From assembly GCF_001540865.1 (NCBI RefSeq), contig NC_033629.1:6713278-6777277 (forward strand): a DNA stretch of 64,000 nt, written 5' to 3'. The notes beneath the pieces were generated by a model. The model searched no databases, was not told where the DNA came from, and worked only from the letters and a program-made list of their open reading frames with translations. This DNA is from Ananas comosus (Eukaryota > Streptophyta > Magnoliopsida > Poales > Bromeliaceae). Position numbers and translations under genes: made by a program. Below are positions 1 to 10,138 of this stretch, piece after piece. The stretch's first letter is position 1. The number at the start of each line of letters is the position of its first letter.

Positions 1-60
1 CTTCTGCTAGCTGCTAAATCTCTATCGATTCGATCTGTCTGTCTGTCTATCGATATCTAT

Positions 61-84
61 CCATCCATCCATCCATCCATCCAT
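61..84. repeat. (TCCA)n microsatellite upstream of the GH36 gene
   Basis: Six tandem TCCA units lie in a CT/TCTG-rich tract that fills positions 1-130. The tract is upstream of the GH36 start codon and may be promoter or 5' leader DNA. No function can be assigned. Confidence 0.8.
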
Positions 85-216
85 CGATCTATCTGTCTGC
101 TAAGCTATCGGATCGCCGTCATCTATCCATCTGCGTCTATTTTCATTTTGTTTCTACTCCAGGGGATTTTGAGAGGTACGAGCGAGATGAAGTGATCACT
201 TTCCAAGATGAATGGC

Positions 217-236
217 CATATATATATATATATATA
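217..236 (+). promoter_or_regulatory. (TA)n tract, possible TATA region of the GH36 gene
   Basis: An alternating TA run lies about 140-160 bp before the start codon at 376. It could serve as a TATA element for the downstream gene, but a plain microsatellite looks the same. No transcription start can be seen. Confidence 0.25.
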
Positions 237-375
237 TTTGACCTGATTATTTGGAATTTTAGTGGCAGAATTAATTGTACTAATTAACAGTCTTTGGTTT
301 GTAACATCAATCGATATAAATAATAATATAAATAAATTGGTCGGTCGGTGGTTTGGTGGTGATCGTCACAGGAAG

Positions 376-1249
376 ATGACGGTGACTCCGAGGATCACGA
401 TCAGCGACGGCAACCTGGTGGTCCATGGCAAGACCATCCTCACCGGCGTGCCTGACAACATCGTCCTCACCCACGCCTCCGGGGCCGGCCTCGTCGACGG
501 CGCCTTCGTCGGCGCCACCGCCGAGGAATCCAAGAGCCTCCACGTCTTCCCCGTAGGCGCTCTCCGGTAATAATTAAATAAATAAATTGACTCAATTAAT
601 TAACTCTCCTCCTCCTCTTAATTTACTATCATCCATGAAGGATGGTTGCCGATCGATATGTATGTATGTATGTATGTATGTATGCACATACAGGGATGTT
701 CGGTTCATGTGCTGCTTCCGGTTCAAGCTGTGGTGGATGACGCAGCGGATGGGGACGTGCGGGCGGGATGTGCCGCTTGAGACGCAGTTCATGCTGGTGG
801 AGAGCAAAGACGGGGGGGGCGCCGCGGGGGAGACGGTCTACACGGTGCTGCTGCCCCTCCTGGAGGGCCAGTTCCGTGCCGTGCTGCAGGGCAACGTGAG
901 GGACCAGATCGAGATCTGCCTGGAGAGCGGTAAGTTGGAATTTGGAATTCATCCGAACAATCGAACTAGCTAGCAATCGGAGACGTCCGTACGGTACTTG
1001 TAGCAGTAGCAGTAGCAGTAGCACTAGTGGTAGCTAGGATGCCTCAGATCAGAGGGCTAGAATTGCATCGCGCCGGATTCTCTGTGTGGGCAGGGGACAA
1101 GGCGGTTCAGACTAAGCTGGGGATGCATATGGTCTACGTGCACGCCGGGGCCAATCCTTTTGAAGTCATCAACCAGGCTGTCAAGTATGTACCGCAAGCT
1201 TAATTTCCTCATTCCTCAACTTCACTTTCTTTTTTCAATTCTTTTAATC

Positions 1250-1282
<33 letters not shown>

Positions 1283-4200
1283 TTTTTTTAATCTTTTGTT
1301 TTATTTAATTTTTTTTTGTTTTTAAACTGTTAAACGAAATGATACTATGTTTAATAGTTTCATTAATTATTAATTATATAATAATTACCTATTAACCGCA
1401 TTTTATTAATTAACTAGCTATTAACCGCCATTCCAAAATGTTTTTTTGTTGGTTATTTGTTTGTGTTTTTGTATTTTTCTTTGTTCCCTCCTTTTTATCT
1501 ATCAAAAATGCCTAAATGCTGACCGAGAATTAAACAAAAAATAGGGTGGTTGAAAGGCACCTGCAGACCTTCCATCACAGGGAGAAGAAGAAGGTACTCA
1601 TATATATTTATGAATTTATGGTCCACTCACGTTACTCATATTTAAGTGCATGCTATCCGTACTCATGATACTCGACAGTTCTTGTGTTGTAATTTTTCTT
1701 ATATTTTACTCATCTATCTAGTATGTTCTGCCGTAAGAAAAACGAAGCGACTTAGCTGTTGATGATTACATATACCCCACACGCAGTTGCCTTCGTTCCT
1801 CGATTGGTTCGGATGGTGCACATGGGATGCTTTCTACACTGATGTTACAGCTGAGGGCGTCCGCCACGGCCTCCAAAGGTAACCATCTGAGTCTCGATTC
1901 ATCGATCCATTCGCTCCTTTGTTTGATTCAACTATGGATTCATTGGTGAGGGGGGTGTGAATCTCAACGGCTGGTTTCTACTCGTGTTCATATAGTTTAG
2001 CAGAAGGTGGGACCCCGCCGCGGTTTCTGATCATAGACGACGGATGGCAGCAGATCGGGACAGAGGTCAAGGATCAATCCACTGCTGTCGTACAGGAGGG
2101 AGCACAGTATGATCGTCAATCAATCAATCAATTCATTCTTTCCTCGCCCCAATTGGGATCGGTACTTGTCCTGCAGTTCGCTGATCCGATTTGCTATATG
2201 TTCTGCAGATTTGCGAACCGACTCACGGGGATCAAAGAGAATGCAAAGTTCCAGAAAAATAATGAACAAAACGACCAAACCCCAGGCCTCAAGCTGCTCG
2301 TGGATGAGGCCAAGCGTCAGCACAACGTCAAGTAGGTGCACTCCCAATTTGCTGTTTGAAATTTGAAATATGCTGCATCGGTAGGAAAAATCATGCTTGC
2401 TTGTGTTGGTTGCAGATATGTGTATGTGTGGCACGCGCTGGCGGGGTATTGGGGTGGCGTGAAGCCGGCGGCAGAGGGTATGGAACACTACGAGACGGCG
2501 CTGGCATACCCTGTTCAGTCCCCGGGTGTGATGGGGAACCAGCCAGACATTGTGATGGACAGTCTGTCCGTGCACGGGCTGGGCCTGGTGCACCCACAGA
2601 AGGTGTACAACTTCTACAACGAGCTTCATGCGTATCTTGCCTCGTGCGGCGTGGATGGGGTCAAGGTCGACGTGCAGAACATCATCGAGACCCTCGGTGC
2701 TGGACACGGGGGACGTGTCTCTCTTACACGTGCCTACCACCAGGCTCTGGAGGCCTCCGTGAGCCGCAACTTCCCGGACAATGGATGCATTTCCTGTATG
2801 TGCCACAACACCGATATGCTTTACAGGTACTTAAATCTGATGTGTACAATTCCTTGTATTCATTGTGATTCTTAGTTTGTTTCGGATGTGAATAGCTGGG
2901 TTTCTGCTTTTTGCAGTGCGAAGCAGACGGCGGTGGTGAGAGCATCGGATGACTTCTATCCGAGGGACCCTGCTTCGCACACTATCCACATCTCATCCGT
3001 GGCGTACAACACGCTCTTCTTGGGAGAGTTTATGCAACCTGATTGGGATATGTTCCATGTCTGTACATTTTGCGAGTAAACTTATTTGTCAATTATTTAC
3101 GATGAATTACGAGTAATTATAACCCATAAATTGTGGTATTTTCAGAGTCTACACCCAGCGGCGGAATACCACGGCGCAGCTCGAGCTATAGGTGGTTGTG
3201 CCATTTATGTTAGGTAAGCTACCATTTAAAGATCTTTTCGGATTTCTATTGTTGTTTCATAATTGAGTGCTGCAATTGTCCTACTGGTTCACTTGGTATT
3301 TGGTAACACTTGTGAATCCAATTTGTGCTGTTATGTCTTTTTTTCTCATTCTATGATTGATATTTCTACCTATGGATTGCATGGTATATATATCAGCGAC
3401 AAGCCAGGAAACCACAACTTCGACCTGTTAAAAAAACTAGTTCTACCTGATGGGTCTGTCCTCCGTGCTCAGCTCCCTGGCCGCCCTACGCGTGATAGTT
3501 TATTCTCCGACCCGGCCCGTGATGGCACGAGGTGAGTTATCCATTAGCACTTCTACTGTCTAATACTGATCAATTTGTTGAACAAAAGAGGAACATAAAG
3601 TAAAGTGGTGGTGTCACTCTTGCAGCCTGTTGAAGATATGGAATGTGAACGAGTGCTCTGGAGTGGTGGGCATCTTCAATTGCCAGGGCGCCGGATGGTG
3701 CAGGATCACAAAGAAGACACGTGTCCATGATGCAGCACCCGGTACCCTGACCGGCAACCTCCATGCTGAAGATGTTGATACCATCGCCAAACTTGCAGGC
3801 CCGGACTGGGATGGACAAACTGTTGTCTACTGTTTCAAATCAGGTTAAACTAGATGGCTCCATCCAACTATTTTAAGTTCATCATTCTTCGATCTCGTGC
3901 ATAGTGTTGAGCTAGTCTGACGTGCTCTACTCTGTGTCCTCAGGTGAATTGATTCGGCTACCCGTAGGTGCTACCTTGCCGGTGACCCTGAAAGTTCTCG
4001 AATATGAGCTCTTCCACATCTGCCCTATCAAGGTGCCGAGCTGTCCCAACTCTCGCAATCACCGTTTTAAAACTGTTTAATTTATAAGCTATAGCCCTTT
4101 CATTTCCTGTTATCTTCCCACTTCCAGGTGATCGCCCCCGGCATCTCCTTTGCGCCCATCGGCCTGCTTAATATGTTCAACTGTGGCGGAGCCATAGAGC

Positions 4201-4451
4201 AATTCGACATCCGTTATGAAGACAAAAAAGCAGAGCAATCGGGGGATTATGGAGCAGCCAATGCAGCGGTGCTCCTCAAGGTCCGAGGCTGTGGTCGATT
4301 TGGGGCTTACTCTTCCAAGAAGCCGATTAAATGCACATTAGATTCGTCCGAGATGGAGTTCAATTACGACTCGACCACCGGTCTCATGACTATCGAAATC
4401 CCTGTGCCGGAGAAGGAAATGTATAAGTGGACTCTGGAGATCCAAGTCTAG
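376..4451 (+). CDS. Seed-imbibition protein / raffinose synthase-like GH36 (alkaline alpha-galactosidase type), 14 exons
   Basis: Complete gene. Exons read as 376-566, 694-929, 1094-1184, 1545-1593, 1787-1878, 1996-2106, 2209-2331, 2416-2826, 2917-3058, 3146-3213, 3397-3531, 3626-3843, 3944-4032 and 4128-4451. All junctions are GT-AG and the frame stays open for 759 residues, the usual size for SIP proteins. Visible family marks are [19 protein letters not shown] at the N-terminus, [20 protein letters not shown] (about 197-206), IDDGWQQ (about 233-239), KVDVQN with the presumed nucleophile Asp383, and RASDDFYP (443-450) holding the presumed acid/base Asp. GH36 plant enzymes transfer or hydrolyse alpha-galactosyl groups of raffinose-family sugars. 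The SIP branch is mostly described as alkaline alpha-galactosidase, true raffinose synthase being a sister branch. The sequence alone cannot fix the activity. No transit or signal peptide is seen, so a cytosolic location is inferred. The start is the first ATG of the conserved N-terminus; exons are GC-rich and introns AT-rich. Confidence 0.95.
657..684. repeat. (TATG)n microsatellite in intron 1 of the GH36 gene
   Basis: Seven TATG units lie just upstream of the acceptor of exon 2 (exon starts at 694). The array lies between the likely branch region and the acceptor, so length variants could affect splicing; that is inference. Confidence 0.8.
1251..1278. repeat. (ATT)n microsatellite in intron 3 of the GH36 gene
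   Basis: About nine ATT/TTA units lie in the AT-rich third intron, between exons ending at 1184 and starting at 1545. Useful only as a marker. Confidence 0.8.
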
Positions 4452-4672
4452 ATGTGCAATTATAAGCCTATTTGGAGTGCCTTTGCTTTGTTCTCTCTAG
4501 TACTTGTGTGTCCGAGGGTCGACGGATGTTGTGGTGAATGTTTTATTGCGGAGGGAGCTTTATCCGGGGAGGATTTGTACCTTTCGGCTTTCGAGCCGTG
4601 TAATAAGCACATTGTGCTTGCAACAACTCATGCAATAAGATTTTAGTACTTTTATCTATAATACAATCCAAT
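4452..4672 (+). other. Likely 3' UTR of the GH36 gene
   Basis: AT-rich sequence follows the stop codon and has AATAAG- and AATACA-like polyadenylation hexamers around 4630-4665. The mRNA end is not determined. Confidence 0.4.
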
Positions 4673-5383
4673 GGTGTACTCTTGCTTTTGTATTTCTGCT
4701 CGGATTCGGCAGAAACCCTTAACTTGAAAGTTCTATCTGTACCTAGCTAGCCCTTTATCTCCTTTTGTTATTTTTCACGGATGCAGTAAAAGCCGTTTAA
4801 GTAGGCAATTAATGAATGGGGTAACGGGTGAACATCGACAGAGTTCCAGCTAATTCACTTTTCACTGCGCTGAATTTAATCAATTGGCACGTCAATTTTC
4901 AAAATTATTCTATTCCTCTCAATATTGATTCGTCGTACTACCCTTTGGAGTTTGGCACTATATTTCATTTCAACGCCTGCTTGAACAAACATGATCTGAT
5001 GGACTCTAGCAGTGTTCTCTTTTCAAAAAATTGCGTCCCTTTGAAACCACAGTCAAGCAAATAAATATAGGCTATGCATATCAAATCCGGCAGGACTAGT
5101 TGTTGCTTCACTCGACAGCCTTTGTTTCATAGAAGCTGTTTCTTCTAGAAAAGTCATATTTTGGATAACTCAAGGAAACTTAATTCCAAAAAAGAAAATA
5201 ATTCGCCAGTTGATCTTGGTCGTGTGCTATGCATTTACACACGCTCTTTAACCATCTTAATTAATTCAAAGTCTGTTGCGGACAACCCAAAATTCTTTGG
5301 AATCCTTTTTCGAAACAGTTGGGCTATTGCTCATCATCCTACACATGCAGAAAATTACTATTATTTTGCTCAATGAACTTAGG
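4673..5383. other. Intergenic, nothing recognised
   Basis: Two short open frames (4828-5064 and 5161-5376, +) have no conserved motif, no good start and AT-rich composition. I treat them as chance frames. Confidence 0.5.
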
Positions 5384-6009
5384 ACGCGTTTGGTTCAGAT
5401 GTGTTGGCATTCGGTTAACCCAAATCGGGTGTGCCTATGATCAGGCTCAATCCAATGATTATTATATCGTCTAATTAGACTAGACTTAATTTAGCTTTTA
5501 AGTTGAAAAACTAATTTGAGATATATTCTAGCTATATTAGAATAACTATTAAAAACCGATTCGGCCTAATCTTTTACTTACCTATTAGGGTGTTGGGATC
5601 CCTTATAAATATACAACCGATCCTCTCATAAAATAACAAGAAGGAAAATAGAAAAAAAAAAAAATCTTTATAAATTCGTGATAAATTTGTGAGTCATCTT
5701 TGCAAGATTGAGAAACCACATCCTCCGTTAATATATTGCTTCTAGAGAGCCTTGAATGGTGGATTATAAATGTAACTCATTCGTAGCTCGATCTACCGCC
5801 AGTTTGGAGCTCTAGAAGACCCTCACGGGCGATCCGATGATACATTAATCAACTTTTACGATCCGGGGATTATCGCATGCTAACACGACTTGCTTTTGAA
5901 ACAAGTACGAACAAATATTTCTGCTGCGATCTACAAGAAGAGAAATCAAAATCAGAATGTTGGAATAGAAATGAGCCAGAATTTAAAACAGAATTGATAA
6001 AAATAATAA
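5384..6009. other. Intergenic with one MITE-like end
   Basis: Positions about 5388-5400 carry the GCGTTTGGTTC motif found at the ends of several elements in this window (27.29, 28.71 and 20.24 kb). No clear partner end is seen nearby. The rest is AT-rich and unremarkable. Confidence 0.35.
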
Positions 6010-6548
6010 TTTGTTTGGTTCATAGGAGGAGTTCGAATCGGAGTCGGAATTAGAATCATGTCTAAATATATGGAAATTCAAAAAATTTACATTTTTGTTA
6101 TAATTTAAATTTTTTATTCAAATTTTGATTGAAAACTTGAATCTAAATTTGAACTTACAATTTGAACTTAAAATTTGAATTTACAATTCAAATTCAAGGT
6201 CTATGTTGAAACCTATATATATTCAGAACTATAAATTAAAATTTAGAAACTTAAAATTTAAATTTTAAATTCATATTTCAAATTTAAATTTGAAATTATG
6301 GTTTAATCTAATGATTTTATATGATTTATACTTGAATTAAAATAATTATTAATGGAAAAACAATCTTTTTTAATCCCTTCGGAATCAAAATTAACTCACA
6401 CTATGAAGGTGGGAGTTACTTCTGAGATATTCGAATTCCCCTAGACTGAGAATCAGAATGCCAATACTTCAATCCAAATACCAATAATGAGAATAGTTTA
6501 TTCCGATTTTTATTTTAAGTCTCAAATATTTCAAACCGAACATGCATG
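6010..6548. mobile_element. AT-rich MITE-like element with TTTGGTTC-type ends
   Basis: The left end has GTTTGGTTCA followed by a GGAATCGG-like purine-rich stretch. The right end has its approximate inverse (TTTCAAACCGAACA). The interior is strongly AT-rich, with AAATTTGAA-type runs in both orientations. The end sequence resembles the element at 20244-21596. No coding capacity and no clear TSD, so the boundaries are approximate. Confidence 0.45.
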
Positions 6549-7508
6549 CATTGAATTTTACTGACATATATAGTTATAACTTTCGGATTCCTTGAGCGTG
6601 CTACTTCATTAGCTAAGAAAATCAGGCGTAATCTTCATGAGTCATATGTCGTCTCTGCGTACGCGGAGGACCTTCGACAAAGAAGCGTGAATGCCGTGTT
6701 CGCTTCTGCTTGCAGAATTTGGTCGACGACATTCCATCTCCAAAAATTTTCTTTCTTTGACACCTGGTAGGGCTCAATCAAGAAAAATCAAGTACTGACG
6801 TGGGTGACCTTTTATCTTCATTTGGAATAAAATGGCCCTAATGAAAATGTTACTACTGGTTGTTCAGATTTGCATATCAGTAAAATACAAGAAATCTTTA
6901 TATATCAATACCAGAGGTTCCAACAGATATTAATACCTGGTCTAGCTCTTTATTTCCTCTATCAAACATTTCTGTGTTTCATTTTTTAAAAAAATAATAA
7001 AAAAATAAAATCATCTCTATTCATATTTTCATCCGTTTAAATCCTTATTTTTGAGGGATCTAGTGAGAATCAGGTTAGCATTAATATCTAATCTCCCTAT
7101 GATCTATAAATATATGAGGAATTGACCATGCACATAATATATAACTAAATTAGAATTATCGCTCCATAAAAATTCTTTCTCTTTATTTCACTCTAGGGCA
7201 TCATCAGAAGCTCTAGGAATTTAGGCAGTGTGTTTCGATTAACTCTGGTAACAGGTTTGTGACGAGAAAAATCAACTCTGTATACATGCTAAGGACGAAA
7301 AAAGATATTAGTTGGATTGAGCAGTTCGTAAAACAAGCTGAGATTAGATCTGAGCAATTACAAAGTAAAATTTGCAACAAAAGGATATGTAAAATCTATG
7401 TGACTTTTTATCATGAATTAGTTCATAATTTCCAACAATAGTATTGGAGCTGTACGGTGCTTGTTTTTCGCTCTATGATCCATTTTTTTCGATATCTAAA
7501 AAAAAAAA
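6549..7508. other. Intergenic, nothing recognised
   Basis: AT-rich sequence without a supported gene, RNA or repeat. A short + frame at 7259-7441 has no recognisable motif. Confidence 0.5.
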
Positions 7509-7920
7509 TTATTTAAATTGTTTTTTGGATACTATGGAAGGATTAATTTGCACAAAAAANAAAAAACTGGCATTGTCTTGAGTTGCAACTGGTGACCAGA
7601 CTCCGCTCAATCGTAACTCAAGATTGTATACGAACTTGTCCCCATCTGTGCATGTGATCTGCATGATTTTAGGCGTGCTAAATTGTGCATGCCAGATGTG
7701 CAGGACAAATGCGTAAGTGTCCCTCACCAGCCCGTACAGGTTCAACCGGTGCCTTGGGCCGCGCAGGGGCCCTCTCTAGCGCAGGCTAGCCTGCGAGCCA
7801 AGCCAGCCAACGTCACGCACGAAGTTGCAGTGGAAGTCCCCCACTGCATCAATAGACCCGTCGTATGCGCAAGGACGTACCCTGTATGCACAAAGCATCA
7901 AAGAACAACCTGCTAGAAAT
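7509..7920 (-). other. GC-richer block with coding-like minus frame; unrecognised
   Basis: This block is richer in GC than its surroundings. On the minus strand it can be read for tens of residues, e.g. LYGLVRDTYAFVLHIW and YNLELRLSGVWSP, with in-frame breaks upstream. I do not recognise the family. It could be a gene or transposon fragment. A single N sits at 7560 inside an A run. Confidence 0.3.
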
Positions 7921-8102
7921 CAACAATCCTAGATGTCCACAACTAACCAGAATGCAAAATTCCTAGATGTCTAAATCTAACAAGTATAACAGGTATAGTT
8001 ATATGTACATCCATCATATCAAAAATATCAACATAAATATACATACAAAGATATCAACATCAATCAGCCGAAAAATAAACTATAAGTACATCCTATACTG
8101 GC

Positions 8103-9637
8103 TGTCATGTCCCGAGCTCGCCAATTTGGTCGGTTCGGACACGCGCACAGACGCCAAACGGATAGAGTCTCTCCTGTCCACCCGAGGCTTAACTACAACA
8201 ATAGCATGTATAAAGAGTTGCCCAGGAAAACATCAATATACATGACTTGCACTAGGGCAAGTAAACAAGAGCAAGTGAAAGAAAATTTCTATCTATTACA
8301 ACCATACAATTTGAACTTTGATTACATTTAGCCAAAATACAACTCTTTTACATATGTCATTTCATACATTGTTCATCTCCCAAAATACATCCATTACATG
8401 TTTTTTTCATCAAATACAAAAGATGAAAATAAAGGGTACAACTAATGCACCAAGGTCCACTACCTAGGGCGCTATGCCCTTGCTGGAATCCTCGACCGCC
8501 TCACTCGCGCTAGGATCTGCAAAATGGTGGGGTGAGAACTACAAGAAGTTTCATGTGGGTTCGACCGCCGACCCCGCCGACTTTCTCATTAGATCTAATC
8601 AGGCATAAGTAGAGAAAGATAGATAAACAACTCAAAACTAATGCAGCTACTATATCTGTAACAAGAAACAATACATATAAGATACTCATGATGCACGTCA
8701 TGTCCATTACCATAAACTAATCATTTTGGCTAACCCATAGGTTAAGCCCAACTCACTAAACCAAATCTCTTTTTATAGAGGAGAATTTTGCTACAACCCG
8801 ATGGGATCATCTGCTGGAGAGAATTTCGGTACCGCCCAGTTGATGACAACTCCGGAGCTCACCGCTTGAGGTGGAGCGACCACCCTCAAGCATATCAGAC
8901 TATATGTGAGTATGACCTAATCTTCTAACCATGAGGATACCATGTCAACTAATACCATAACACTCGTAGTGTACCATTCTCTAACATTCAATGTTTCTAG
9001 GTGCTGTTCAACTCATCTAGCCATAATGTCACCATATTTACTGTAACGCCCCCAATAGTCCCACATTTGATGGGATACTGATTTCGATCAGTTTATATGA
9101 GACCTACACGCTAGTAATAATAACTGGGCTCAAGCATTTTGGCCGATGGTTTGGGTTCAACGAGTTATTATTGTTAGCGGGTCAGGTCGGGTCGTTATAA
9201 TTGGTATCAGAGCCGAATACCAGCCGGAAGTGTGAGAGCTAAGTGTTATGCGGGGCAAAGTGCTACACCAATGGGTTTGGTGGGAGCCACCTCTTGAACC
9301 CGTAGGAGCCACCTCTAGATTCTCACATCGAAAGGTAATTCTGGTCCCGGTCTGTCTGTCTATAATCTGGTTTGGACCCGACGAGGACGTCAGGGTCTAA
9401 ACAGGGGGAGTTTGTAACGCCCCCAATAGTCCCACATCGGATGTGATACTGATTCCGAGTTTATATGAGATCTACACACTAGTAATAATAACTGGGCTTA
9501 AGATGGATCGGTTGTTCGGGCCCAATGAGTTATTGTTGCTAGCGGGTCGAATCGTTACATTTACTACATTGTCAATGTTCACATCTTAGTTCATACATCT
9601 ATTGGGTTCTCATGTGTCCAAGGTTCCATTCTCAATT
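8103..9637 (-). mobile_element. Truncated Ty3/gypsy LTR, minus orientation
   Basis: Starts with TGTCATGTCCCGAG, the inverted form of the LTR end at 12670-12683 (CTCGGGGCGTGACA). Several blocks match the reverse complement of that LTR, including the sequence around GCGCTATGCCCTTGC (8470) and the CTCATTAGATCTAATCAGGC region (8585). The TRIM at 9042-9559 is inserted in it, and the distal part is missing at 9637. Confidence 0.7.
9042..9559 (+). mobile_element. Intact TRIM retrotransposon (subfamily 1) with TTTAC target-site duplication
   Basis: 5' LTR 9042-9199 and 3' LTR 9413-9559 both begin TGTAACGCCCCCAATAGTC and end GTTAYA. Next to the 5' LTR is the primer-binding site TGGTATCAGAGC (9202-9213), matching the 3' end of initiator tRNA-Met. 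A polypurine tract ACAGGGGGAG precedes the 3' LTR. TTTAC flanks both sides (9037-9041, 9560-9564). The interior is only about 210 bp and noncoding, so the element must borrow proteins. It lies inside the minus-strand LTR fragment starting at 8103. Confidence 0.93.
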
Positions 9638-9651
9638 TGTCACGCCCCGAG

Positions 9652-10074
9652 CGCCGCGTTTTCCTAAAGGTGTCGCCGATGCGAGGAATTAGACGGTTTG
9701 GGCTCCGGGGGAAGCTAAGTCCCCGGTACCTCGGACCGTTTGAGCTATTGGAGCGGGTCGGCGCGATGGAGTACAAGATAGCATTACCACCGAGGCTTGC
9801 AGGAGTGCATGATGTATTTCACGTATCGAACCTCCGCAAGTATGTTCACGACCCCGAGCATATCCTGTCGTTTGAACCGTCCGAGATCCAAGAGGACGTG
9901 ACCTATGAGGAGTTCCCGGCATACATCATCGATCGAGAAGTAAGAAAACTACGAAATCGCGAGATTCCGTATGTTAAGATTCGTTGGTTCAATCACGATG
10001 ATCGGGAAGCTACTTGGGAGCTCGAGAGCGCAATGCGGCAGCATTATCCTCACCTCTTTAACGAGCTGAAATGA
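9652..10074 (+). pseudogene. Chromovirus integrase C-terminus plus chromodomain (5'-truncated)
   Basis: The frame reads RRVFLKVSPMRG, then GKLSPRYLGPFELLERVG and VFHVSNLRKYV, the conserved GPY/F-type end of plant chromovirus integrases. The chromodomain follows from about IIDREVRKLRNREIPYVKIRW to EATWELESAMRQHYPHLF and a stop at 10074. Chromodomains direct integration towards marked chromatin. The piece is open and undamaged but lacks protease, RT, RNase H and the integrase core, so it cannot act alone. The apparent upstream start comes from fused LTR-end sequence. Confidence 0.9.
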
Positions 10075-10138
10075 GGTATGAGTTTAAGTCTAAATTAAGT
10101 AAGTTTCGCGGACGAAACTAAATTTAAGGAGTGGAGAA

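Noticed and set aside
2120..2806. 228-residue minus frame across the GH36 exons
   Set aside because: Shadow of conserved exons 7 and 8 on the other strand.
9042..9200. Cassandra-type TRIM with 5S rRNA promoter
   Set aside because: No 5S rRNA-like sequence was found in the LTR.
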